From Iphinoe sp. HA4291-MV1 (lineage in GTDB: Bacteria; Cyanobacteriota; Cyanobacteriia; Cyanobacteriales; Nostocaceae): DNA of 64,000 nt. Within the stretch, counting starts at the first letter, position 1. Each line of letters starts with the position of its first letter. Made by a program: the position numbers and the translations under genes. Location: NCBI GenBank assembly GCA_019359415.1, contig JAHHHH010000003.1, positions 124,001 to 188,000 on the forward strand, given 5' to 3'. This document shows, in pieces, positions 19,892 through 28,125 of this stretch. Under the pieces are notes generated by a model. The model was not told the DNA's origin. It did no database searches and worked only from the letters and a program-made list of their open reading frames with translations.

Positions 19892-20764
19892 ATGAAGAAT
19901 AAAATCGAGTCACTAGGAATGAGCACTGGAAAAATTATCTATAGTTGTGATGATTGTCAAGATATTCATTGCCTCAAAGTGGCGAAAACTATGGAGATCT
20001 TCAAATCATCAGGGGTTCTTCTTTTTCGAGGATTTGGAGTCACTCACGAACAAATGAAGACATTCGCAGAACGATTCAGTTCTAAATTCATTCAAGATTA
20101 TAGTAGACCTCAAGTTGATTCAGATAAGTTTGTCCATTTTGTAAACCCAGGAATGGATGCTTGTGTTTTTCATAGCGAACACGCATATTCTCCTTTTCGT
20201 CCTGATGTTATCTGGTTTTGCTGTGCTGTACCAGCTGTACAGGGAGGTGAAACTACTTTCTGTGATGGGGTCCGAGTGTGGGAGGAACTGAGTGAAGAAA
20301 CAAGACAGTTGTTTATTTCCAAGAAACTAAAGGTTTGTTATGAAATCCCAGTTGATATATTAAAGAGAGTTGCTGGATTGGACGCTACCATAGCTGATAT
20401 TAAGCAAGTACTAGATGGTCTGGAAGGTGTGAATTACCAGGTCAAGGAAAATGAATCCATCTCGATAGAATATATTTTTTCAGCTGTCGTTAAAACAAAA
20501 TATGGTAATTACGATGCGTTTGCCAACAGTGTCTTGGCATTGCATGATGGAGAAATGAAAAAAGCAACTTTTGAAAACGATTCAATTGTTCCTGGTGAAA
20601 TTATCGATGAAATAGAGCAAGTCACAGACGAGTTGATGGAAAAGATACCATGGCAAGCTGGCGATTTGGTAATGATTGATAATTCAAGATTCATGCATAG
20701 TCGCGAAGAATTTAACGATAATCAACGGCAGATTTTCAGTACCCTAAGTAACTTGAACTCTTAG
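19892..20764 (+). CDS. TauD/TfdA-type Fe(II)/2-oxoglutarate-dependent dioxygenase (second copy)
   Basis: 290 residues, a clear paralogue of the protein at 5119-5988: shared blocks include LLFRGF, WFCCAVPA, VWEELSE, FSAVVKTKYGN and GDLVMIDNSRF. Metal ligands are H94-S-E96 (VFHSEHA) and a distal His269 (FMHSRE), with an Arg following, so the active site looks intact. It lies on the uptake side of the locus, transcribed away from the first copy. The leader TTTTGGAGTACAGTT before the ATG resembles that of copy one. Two divergent hydroxylases suggest two different residues or stereochemistries in the product. It could instead act in unrelated 2-oxoglutarate chemistry, but the pairing argues for the pathway. 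Confidence 0.9.
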   Translation: MKNKIESLGMSTGKIIYSCDDCQDIHCLKVAKTMEIFKSSGVLLFRGFGVTHEQMKTFAERFSSKFIQDYSRPQVDSDKFVHFVNPGMDACVFHSEHAYSPFRPDVIWFCCAVPAVQGGETTFCDGVRVWEELSEETRQLFISKKLKVCYEIPVDILKRVAGLDATIADIKQVLDGLEGVNYQVKENESISIEYIFSAVVKTKYGNYDAFANSVLALHDGEMKKATFENDSIVPGEIIDEIEQVTDELMEKIPWQAGDLVMIDNSRFMHSREEFNDNQRQIFSTLSNLNS

Positions 20765-21171
20765 AGGTTGTTTGAAAAGTGTGCGGATAGCTGGTCGCTC
20801 AAAAATCTGGTTCAAGAAATGAGTGATTAGCCTGGGAGCAACAACGCAACACTGAAAAAGCAAGTGTCAATTGGCGCTTTCAAACCACAGAGGCACGGAG
20901 GAAGATGGAGCGCTTATACCCAACTATCTGACCCAGCAAAGTTGTCTTGGTGGACTACTAGGACTATCTAGACTACTAGCGACAAGTCTTAGTGCCCGTA
21001 CCTGGCAGATCTGAATCTAGCACAGCGTTCCCCCAGTTGCGTCAATGCTCCCAGCCCTGGTTTTTTGTTAACGATTGCGCTCCAGCACAGTGCCCCTTCT
21101 CCTAAGGGAGACGCTGCGCGAAGGGCAATCGCTTGACTTTTAATTAAGACAGTCGCTACAAATTAAGATTT
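20765..21171. other. Gene-free stretch with repeat remnants
   Basis: No ORF of merit. It begins with GAGGTTGTTTGAAAAGTG, which resembles an insertion-sequence end often seen in cyanobacteria. Near 21092-21126 it contains CCTTCTCCTAAGGGAGACG followed by CTGCGCGAAGGGC, a palindromic dispersed repeat. Plus and minus genes converge here, so terminators are expected, but I see no clean one. Confidence 0.5.
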
Positions 21172-22683
21172 TCAGTTTGCGCTTTTCTCTAAATCCTTTA
21201 CAGACGGTCCGTGAATCACCTTGCCATCATAGCTAAAGCGGGAACCGTGGCAGGGACAATCCCAACTCTTCTCAGCACTGTTCCAGTTCACAATGCAACC
21301 CAGGTGAGGACACACCGCAGAAACGACGTGTAGGGTTCCTTGTTCGTCCCGATAAGCCGCAATTTGCTTACTGTCAACGGTAACTAGCTTTCCTTGTCCG
21401 TTGGCAACTTGAGAAACAGAGGTTCCCAAACCCTTGAGGCGATCGCCCACCCAGTGAACTCCCACATCCACGTTTTCTTTAAGCGAGGTTGGGGTGACAA
21501 ACGGTGTCGCACGGGTAGCATCATACAGTTCAGCCCAAGGATTCTCAATGCCTAAAATCAGGTCTTTTAGCAGCATTCCAGATATCGTTCCCTTTGTCAT
21601 ACCCCAGAGGCTAAATCCTGTTGCCACATAGATGTGATGGTTGAACGGAGTCAGTTTGCCGATGTAAGGCAGCTTGTCAAACGAGTACATATCTTGTGTT
21701 GACCAGCGGTACTCAAACGAGTCAACGCCAAAGCGATCGCGTGCATATGCTTCTAATCGCAGATATCGCTCCTCTGTATCGGAAACTGTACCTACTTTGT
21801 GACCCTCACCGCCAATCAGCAGCAGAAGACCATCTTGATAGGGCGTGGTGCGAATGGATTGGTAATTCTGCCCAATGCCGATAAACATGCCCTCTGGTGC
21901 TTTCGCCGGATCAATGCGTGCAGCAATGATGTAGGAACGCTTAGGATAAGCTTTGGCAAAGAAGAGTCCCTGATCGAGAATCGGCAGATTTGTAGCAACA
22001 ATGACATCCCGCGCTCTGACAGTCTCTCTATCGGTAATGACTTGGCAAGGTTCGCCCTCTTCAATTTTCTGCACCCTTGTGTTTTCAAACACATAGCTAC
22101 CATTATCAGGAATGCGCTTGGCGAGATGCAGCAAGTACTTGCGGACGTGAAACTGTGCCTGATTGTCAAACTTAACCGCTCCCGCGATCGCAAACGGTAG
22201 AGTTGTTTTTTGCACAAAGGAGGCAGGAAGTCCCAGTTTGACAGCCGCTTCCACTTCATCTTTAATTTGTTGCAAGTCGTCAAAAGACTCAGTAAAGCTA
22301 TAGGCACTCTTGCGGCTGAAATCGCAATCTATTTGCTCTTCTTCGACAAACTTGGCAACGCGCTCAATTGCTGCTTGATTTGACTCGGCGTAGAGCTGTG
22401 CTTTCTTTTCACCCACCTGCTTGATTAAATCAGCATAGATCAACTGGTGAAGAGATGTGACTTTTGCTGTTGTGTGACCACTTACACCTGTGATGACACG
22501 GTTAGACTCAATCACGGCAACAGTTTTGCCAGCACGTTTGAGCAGCGTAGCAGCAGTCAATCCGGCTATGCCTCCGCCGATAATCGCCACATCCACTGCT
22601 ACGCTATTCGTCAACGATGAGAAATTTGTCGTTGAAGTTGAGTCAATCCAGAAAGATATGGGTTTTCCTGATAAGTCGCTCAT
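21172..22683 (-). CDS. FAD-dependent oxidoreductase with C-terminal Rieske [2Fe-2S] domain
   Basis: 503 residues. The N-terminal part is a DAO-type FAD fold with the dinucleotide motif VAIIGGGIAGLTAA (about 30-43) and VSGHTTAKVTSLHQ. The C-terminal ~70 residues are a Rieske domain with CPHLGC and CPCHG, giving two Cys and two His ligands for the cluster. The length matches the family of fused DAO-Rieske proteins. It is convergent with the second dioxygenase and divergent from the quinone reductase at 22908. Its substrate is unknown. A redox role in the neighbouring siderophore pathway is possible but nothing in the sequence proves it. Confidence 0.9.
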   Translation of the reverse strand: MSDLSGKPISFWIDSTSTTNFSSLTNSVAVDVAIIGGGIAGLTAATLLKRAGKTVAVIESNRVITGVSGHTTAKVTSLHQLIYADLIKQVGEKKAQLYAESNQAAIERVAKFVEEEQIDCDFSRKSAYSFTESFDDLQQIKDEVEAAVKLGLPASFVQKTTLPFAIAGAVKFDNQAQFHVRKYLLHLAKRIPDNGSYVFENTRVQKIEEGEPCQVITDRETVRARDVIVATNLPILDQGLFFAKAYPKRSYIIAARIDPAKAPEGMFIGIGQNYQSIRTTPYQDGLLLLIGGEGHKVGTVSDTEERYLRLEAYARDRFGVDSFEYRWSTQDMYSFDKLPYIGKLTPFNHHIYVATGFSLWGMTKGTISGMLLKDLILGIENPWAELYDATRATPFVTPTSLKENVDVGVHWVGDRLKGLGTSVSQVANGQGKLVTVDSKQIAAYRDEQGTLHVVSAVCPHLGCIVNWNSAEKSWDCPCHGSRFSYDGKVIHGPSVKDLEKSAN

Positions 22684-22907
22684 ACAGATTTCTAATCAAT
22701 TACTGAACCATGAAATCAAATGTCAAGCCGGAAGACATCTTTCTATAGTTATGTATAGTTATGACTGGAGATTTACGATTGGAGATTGATGTTGCCGTTG
22801 ATTAATTCTGATTGTGTTGATTTCAGAACACCTTTGCGCTGCTCTAAGTTTGGTATGTGTATCATAAGCAGCATATTAGACTCAGATAAGTGTTTAGGGA
22901 TGTCAAG

Positions 22908-23609
22908 ATGAAATTCTTTATTGTTCACGCCCACCCAGAGCCTAACAGTTTCAATGGTGCCCTGACTCGCCATGCTGAAGAAGTATTATACAGTATTGGA
23001 CATGAGGTCATCATTTCTGACCTTTATGCCATGCAGTTCAACCCAGTTTCTGACCGCCGCAACTTCACGAATCAAAAAGAACTAAACTACTATAATCAGC
23101 AAACTGAAGAAATGTATGCCACTGAAGTTGATGGCTTTGCCCCAGACATCAAAGCGGAAATGGAGAAACTCGACTGGTGCGATGTGCTGGTTTTTCAGTT
23201 TCCTCTTTGGTGGTTTGGACTTCCTGCTATCCTCAAAGGTTGGGTTGATAGAGTCTTTGCAATGGGGCGAATTTATGGCGGCGGGAGGTTTTATGACAAT
23301 GGAGTTTTCAAGGGCAAAAAAGCTATGTTGTCTCTTACCACAGGCGGTCCATTAACCATGTACACTGAAATAGGGATCAATGGTGATATTCATACCATCC
23401 TCTATCCAATTAATCACGGGATTTTTCACTTTGTGGGTTTCGATGTTTTGCCACCTTTCATCGTGTGGGGTGCAAGTCGCATCGGGGACAAGCGTCGCCA
23501 AGCTTATCTGGAAGAGTACAAGCAGCGGTTGTTAATGATTCATGCAACGCCTGCGATTGTCTATCCCTCGCTGAAAGATTTTGATGAAGATTTCCAACTG
23601 AGGCAGTAA
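22908..23609 (+). CDS. Flavodoxin-fold NAD(P)H:quinone oxidoreductase (NQO1/MdaB-like)
   Basis: 233 residues from the ATG at 22908, where the typical start MKFFIVHAHPEPNSFNG aligns with the family; a GTG 18 nt upstream would add MFRDVK and is less likely. The signature FPLWWFGLPAILKGWVDRVF and the flavin-binding LTTGGP loop are present. The enzyme is a soluble FMN/FAD protein doing two-electron reduction of quinones. It is divergently arranged with the FAD/Rieske gene (about 220 bp apart). It may be a general redox-stress gene; a link to iron release is speculative. Confidence 0.9.
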   Translation: MKFFIVHAHPEPNSFNGALTRHAEEVLYSIGHEVIISDLYAMQFNPVSDRRNFTNQKELNYYNQQTEEMYATEVDGFAPDIKAEMEKLDWCDVLVFQFPLWWFGLPAILKGWVDRVFAMGRIYGGGRFYDNGVFKGKKAMLSLTTGGPLTMYTEIGINGDIHTILYPINHGIFHFVGFDVLPPFIVWGASRIGDKRRQAYLEEYKQRLLMIHATPAIVYPSLKDFDEDFQLRQ

Positions 23610-24234
23610 TGAGAGTTGATTAAAGACTAAAGTAGACCTAGATTTTGCTAGTTCAGGCAGAAGCCTATGCTTAGTCCATAAGAACGAGTATTAGAAAAAA
23701 TGACTGGATACTGAGTCTTTTTGGAACAAAGCCAGCCTAAGTCCTTAGGAAACAGGCTTTGCCAAACATGGTTGACTCTACTAATGAGAATGCATCACAA
23801 AAAAGCAAAAGAATAGCTAGACTTTGTCAAGCACCAAATTTTACTTCCGGTATAGTGTTTTCTACCAATTTAAATTTTTATAGAAGTCTAGTATACTACA
23901 AAAACATTTTGCACTGACTTAACACCAAAGTTTCCTATAAGATTTAGGAAATTAGGAATTCTCAAAAGGGGTTTTCAAAAAAATTGTTATTTTTTTTCTC
24001 AAGAAATAACAATTAAGTCTAACCAGTCATGAAAAATTGATTAAATTTACTATCATGAATAAAAGAGGATGATAAATAAAGTATAAAGAATGAAAAAATA
24101 TTTATGGTTCTTTAGTATCTAGTATGCTAAAGGAAACCACCCTAACAGCAAGACGCTTGTATGCTTAGATTATGTCTATCCTTGCCATGATCTGTCACGT
24201 CTACAGTTGACCTTTATTTTATCAAATCTCTATT
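23610..24234. other. AT-rich gene-free stretch with one hairpin
   Basis: No credible ORF. A hairpin at 23728-23760 (AAAGCC...CCTAAG / TTAGG...GGCTTT) could end the quinone reductase transcript, though no T-run follows. The rest is very AT-rich and presumably holds the promoter of the CHAT gene; I see no defined motif. Confidence 0.45.
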
Positions 24235-26829
24235 ATGAGTAGGCTCGTTGTTTTAAGCTTAGGTCAGGGAAACCTGCAAGAGGGCTATGCCACGGTAACG
24301 GCACAGCTTGGAGAAGCAGACAACCCCCCCTACTGGATGAAATTTACTGCCAGCTTAAGTGCTGCACCAAAAATTTCTGAACTCTACCAAAATTGGCAGT
24401 TAATTTATTATGCTTTTTATCAACGTTTGAGTTGGCGTCTCGGTAACGAAATAGATGATAATTTTGAAATTGAGGAAGGTTATATAACTAATATTTCAGA
24501 AGCTGATATTAATAGCTTGAGTCATCTGTTGTCAAAAAAGATGAATGCATGGCTCAACTCAACAAAATTTCGCAAAATAGACCAGCAATTACGCACACAA
24601 TTAAAACCCTCTGAAGAGATTCGCTTTATTATTGAAACCAACGACAATTTACTGCGACGACTCCCTTGGCATTTGTGGGATTTCTTTGAGGATTACCCAT
24701 ATGCAGAAGTGGCGTTGAGTGCGGCAGAGTACCAAAACCCAAAGAAATTGATTGTAAATAATTACAGAGGTCAAGTTAGAATTTTAGCAGTTTTTGGAAA
24801 TAGTCAAGGAATTGATATTAGTTATGATAAAACTCTTTTAGAGAAATTATCAAATCAAGCAGAAATTAAATTTTTATTAGAGCCAAATCTGGGTCATTTA
24901 AACGAGCAGCTATGGCAACAAAGTTGGGATATTCTCTTTTTTGCTGGTCACAGTTGCAGTAAAGAAAAAGGTTTTTTACAAATCAATCAAACAGACACAA
25001 TTACCCTTGAGCAATTAAAATATGCTCTTAGGCAAGCTATTAGTCGTGGGTTAAAGCTAGCGATTTTCAACTCCTGCGATGGTTTAGGGTTGGTACAGCA
25101 ACTCCAGGATTTGCACATTCCACAAGTGATTGTTATGCGTGAGCCTGTGCCGGATGTAGTAGCTCAAGAATTTTTAAAGTATTTTCTGGCTGAATTTTCG
25201 CGTGGAAAGTCTTTATATACTGCAGTACGTTCTGCACGCGAAAGATTGCAAGGATTAGAGGGGGAATATCCTTGTGCTACATGGCTACCAGTCATTTTCC
25301 AGAATCCTGCTGAACCACCAATGGTTTGGTCACAGCAAAATGTATGGACAAAATGGAAAGAAAAGACAGACTCCTCAATACTGACTTTCACTGGAAACGT
25401 CAAAGGTGTGCAAACAAACATCCGATTGCCAGTAGCAACTTCAGTGCACTGCAAAACAACGGCTCTCGATTCACTTATTGAGATAGTAAATGGCAGGCTG
25501 CTGGAATTCCAGAATCAACCTCTCAATCACACAGAAATTATACTTTTACGAGGTATTTGGCAAAGTCAGACTTACAATCAAATTGCTCAACAGGGAGGTT
25601 ATAGTTCAAGCTACTTTACTAACGTCGTTGCCCCAGGATTGTCCCAAAAATTGTCTCATCTCATCGGCAGACGTGTGACTAAAAAAAACTGTCGAACGTT
25701 ACTAGAGTCGTATATGACTGCACAAGCTTCTCCAAAAACAATACAACTAGGACAAAATTCTCCTGTAAGCTATTTTCCCAATTCCCAGCAGGAAATGTCA
25801 CCTCGCTTTCCTAGTGGTTTAGTTCCGCTTGGCTCCCCTTATTACATTGAACAACCAGAAATTGCAACACAGGTTTATGAAGAAATTATTAACCCAGGAG
25901 CCTTAATTCGCATTAAAGCTCCTCAGGAAATGGGTAAAACCTCACTGCTGTTGAGGATTCTGGAGTATGTTAACCGCATGGGTTATCATACAGTGAGCTT
26001 GAACTTGCAGGAGCAAGTTGATCGAGCCATTTTGAGCGATTTAAATCGTTTTTTGCGTTGGTTGTGCGCTAACGTCTCTCGTCAGCTTGAACTTGAACCA
26101 AAATTAGACGAGTATTGGGATGAAGATATTGGTAGCAAAGTCAGCTGCTCCCTTTATTTACGTAATTATGTGTTAGAGCAGATTGATTCTCCTTTAGTTT
26201 TGGCGTTGGACGAAGTGAACCAGATTTTTGAGCATCCGCAAGTGGCAAAAGAATTCTTACCCTTGTTGCGTTCCTGGTACGAAGATGCCAAAAGACAACC
26301 TATTTGGCAAAAGCTGCGCCTCATTGTGGCTCACTCAACTGAAGTTTATGTTCCTCTCCAGCTTCATCAGTCCCCATTTAATGTAGGACTGCCAATTCAG
26401 TTGACTTGTTTTAGTTTAGATCAGATGCAGCAATTAGCCCAGCGTTTTGGACTCAATTGGACCGATGGTGAGGAAGCAAGGCTGCTAATGGATATGGTTG
26501 GAGGACATCCTGCATTAGTACACCTCGCACTTTATCACCTCAGTCGTGGAGAGATCACTTTAGTGCAACTGCTGCAAAATGCTTCTACACCTAAAGGCAT
26601 TTATTACCATCATATGCAGCGTCATTGGGCAACTTTGCAGGCGCAGCCAGAATTAGCATCTGCTGTTTTTATGGTGATGAACACTACCGAACCTGTAAGG
26701 TTAGAACCTATTATTGCTTATAAGTTAAGCAGTATGGGGCTGATTAAGTTAGATAACAATCTTGCTACTCCCAGTTGTCAGTTGTATCGGCAGTATTTTC
26801 AACCAAAATTCCTCACTGCGGCAAGCTAA
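24235..26829 (+). CDS. CHAT caspase-like protease fused to HTH and AAA_35 ATPase domain
   Basis: 864 residues. Residues about 170-365 form a CHAT domain with the catalytic pair His239 (FAGHS) and Cys281 (NSCDG). Residues about 415-500 (ILLRGIWQSQTYNQIA to VTKKNCRTLLE) resemble the winged/HTH domain found at the start of cyanobacterial vWA/AAA_35 proteins. Residues about 530-860 are an AAA_35-type NTPase, with P-loop APQEMGKTSLL (Lys568) and LVLALDEVNQIF as Walker B. The first ~165 residues are not recognised. CHAT proteases act in bacterial conflict or cell-death systems; here the ATPase would sense or switch. A hydrolase-like gene follows 46 bp later, probably in the same transcript. Function is inferred from domain types. 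Confidence 0.88.
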   Translation: MSRLVVLSLGQGNLQEGYATVTAQLGEADNPPYWMKFTASLSAAPKISELYQNWQLIYYAFYQRLSWRLGNEIDDNFEIEEGYITNISEADINSLSHLLSKKMNAWLNSTKFRKIDQQLRTQLKPSEEIRFIIETNDNLLRRLPWHLWDFFEDYPYAEVALSAAEYQNPKKLIVNNYRGQVRILAVFGNSQGIDISYDKTLLEKLSNQAEIKFLLEPNLGHLNEQLWQQSWDILFFAGHSCSKEKGFLQINQTDTITLEQLKYALRQAISRGLKLAIFNSCDGLGLVQQLQDLHIPQVIVMREPVPDVVAQEFLKYFLAEFSRGKSLYTAVRSARERLQGLEGEYPCATWLPVIFQNPAEPPMVWSQQNVWTKWKEKTDSSILTFTGNVKGVQTNIRLPVATSVHCKTTALDSLIEIVNGRLLEFQNQPLNHTEIILLRGIWQSQTYNQIAQQGGYSSSYFTNVVAPGLSQKLSHLIGRRVTKKNCRTLLESYMTAQASPKTIQLGQNSPVSYFPNSQQEMSPRFPSGLVPLGSPYYIEQPEIATQVYEEIINPGALIRIKAPQEMGKTSLLLRILEYVNRMGYHTVSLNLQEQVDRAILSDLNRFLRWLCANVSRQLELEPKLDEYWDEDIGSKVSCSLYLRNYVLEQIDSPLVLALDEVNQIFEHPQVAKEFLPLLRSWYEDAKRQPIWQKLRLIVAHSTEVYVPLQLHQSPFNVGLPIQLTCFSLDQMQQLAQRFGLNWTDGEEARLLMDMVGGHPALVHLALYHLSRGEITLVQLLQNASTPKGIYYHHMQRHWATLQAQPELASAVFMVMNTTEPVRLEPIIAYKLSSMGLIKLDNNLATPSCQLYRQYFQPKFLTAAS

Positions 26830-26875
26830 ATATTGGATTGCACAAGTTCGTAGCGAAGAAAAATTTGAATTGAAG

Positions 26876-27691
26876 ATGAGTCAACAAAAGCCAATCAAAA
26901 TTAAAAGAGGTTTTGTCGAGCTAGAATGCGGCCAGGTACATTACCGAACGGTAGGAAATGGTTCTACACTAGTGCTACTCCACAAAACTTACTTCTCGTC
27001 GCGTAGTTTTATTAGGTTAATGCCGCTACTAGCTGGTGAATTTCGGGTGATTGCACTAGATATTCCAGGACAAGGAGAATCTGACAATCCACCCATGCAG
27101 TGGAATATTCCGCAGTATGCTGTAGCTGTATTGAACGTACTAGACACATTAGATATTGACAAGTTTAATCTAGTGGGAAACAGCACTGGGGCAGCAATTG
27201 CTTGTGAAGCAGCAGTAATCTCTGCGTCCCGGATCAAAAAGTTGGTACTGTTTGGAATGCCACGTTGGAAAGACAAAGCAGCACGTGATACTTTACGACA
27301 ATCGAAATTTTTTTACGGACCCCCAGATGTCAAAGAAGATGGCAGCCATTACACTACTAACTGGCAGCGGATTAAACAACAGTGGTCAGGCTATCCTCCT
27401 GAATGTTTTGAAATATATTTCCAAGAAGTAATGTCTCGTAAACATCGTACTTATGAGGGAATAGAAGCAGTTTTAAGGTACGACGAAGCCAGCCGCCTAC
27501 CACTGATATCGGTTCCTACTTTATTGATGTGGGCTAAGGACGATACCATGTTTACGCCTTTTATTGAGGATACAGCCCGGTTAGTTCCGCACGCTATCAC
27601 AAAGGTTCTCAATAGCAACGCTTTGATGTACCTACGTGATCCAGAACTTTACGCTGCAACTTTACTTGAATACTTGCAGTCTCAAGATTGA
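26876..27691 (+). CDS. Alpha/beta-hydrolase fold protein, catalytic His apparently missing
   Basis: About 271 residues from the ATG at 26876; upstream in-frame starts lie inside the CHAT gene. The fold is shown by TLVLLHKTYFSSRSF, VIALDIPGQGESD, nucleophile elbow GNSTGA (Ser) and LMWAKDDTMF (acid). The usual C-terminal GHxxxxExP box reads LNSNALMYLRDPELYA, with Ala where the catalytic His belongs. The HG oxyanion motif is HK. It may therefore be an inactive or altered hydrolase, perhaps a binding partner or protease target of the CHAT protein directly upstream; that link is speculation from the 46-bp spacing. Confidence 0.82.
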   Translation: MSQQKPIKIKRGFVELECGQVHYRTVGNGSTLVLLHKTYFSSRSFIRLMPLLAGEFRVIALDIPGQGESDNPPMQWNIPQYAVAVLNVLDTLDIDKFNLVGNSTGAAIACEAAVISASRIKKLVLFGMPRWKDKAARDTLRQSKFFYGPPDVKEDGSHYTTNWQRIKQQWSGYPPECFEIYFQEVMSRKHRTYEGIEAVLRYDEASRLPLISVPTLLMWAKDDTMFTPFIEDTARLVPHAITKVLNSNALMYLRDPELYAATLLEYLQSQD

Positions 27692-27825
27692 AATCAGCAA
27701 CGCCCGATTTTCTGGCGATCGCCTCAGACTGCATCAGTCAGATTAAACCACATCTAGTACAGATTAGGTAGTGAGAATTAGGCTAACCTAACTCTCGAAC
27801 AAAGATGGCAAGAAAAGTCAGACTC

Positions 27826-28070
27826 ATATCATGTCCGGTTGATTAGCTGTGATACGCATCCCCTCCTCCGCAGTCGCCAAGGGCGGGGGGAACCCTCCGA
27901 AGCTTTGAGCGGAGGTTTCCTCCGCTCAAACTTCTCTCCGCACGGCGCTGCTCTCCGCTCGCGGGGAACTCGGGGTCCTCTCTGGGGATTAGGGGCAGGG
28001 CGGTTTTGGCGCAAGACAAAACCGGGGTGGGGTTCTTCGGGATTTATAAGCAATTAGCCGGACATGATAT
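27826..28070. mobile_element. 245-bp MITE-like element with terminal inverted repeats
   Basis: Ends are ATATCATGTCCGG (27826) and CCGGACATGATAT (to 28070); inside them TTGATTAGCT and AGCAATTAG pair imperfectly. The interior (27860-28040) is much richer in G and C than the neighbourhood and contains the local palindrome GAGCGGAGGTTTCCTCCGCTC. Open frames inside on both strands are Arg/Pro-rich and look non-coding. It lies directly before the double carotenoid oxygenase gene and may affect its expression. The rest of 27692-28125 shows nothing else. Confidence 0.7.
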
Positions 28071-28125
28071 CACTTCAGCCATCCGATGTTATACATGAGG
28101 TCAAATAAGTAAACGGTAAGCTGAT

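Noticed and set aside
20765-21171. Insertion sequence suggested by GAGGTTGTTTGAAAAGTG
   Set aside because: No transposase frame and no matching inverted end nearby; at most a remnant.
27829-28057. Open frames of over 70 codons on both strands
   Set aside because: Both lie within the GC-rich MITE-like element, overlap each other and encode Arg/Pro-rich low-complexity peptides.
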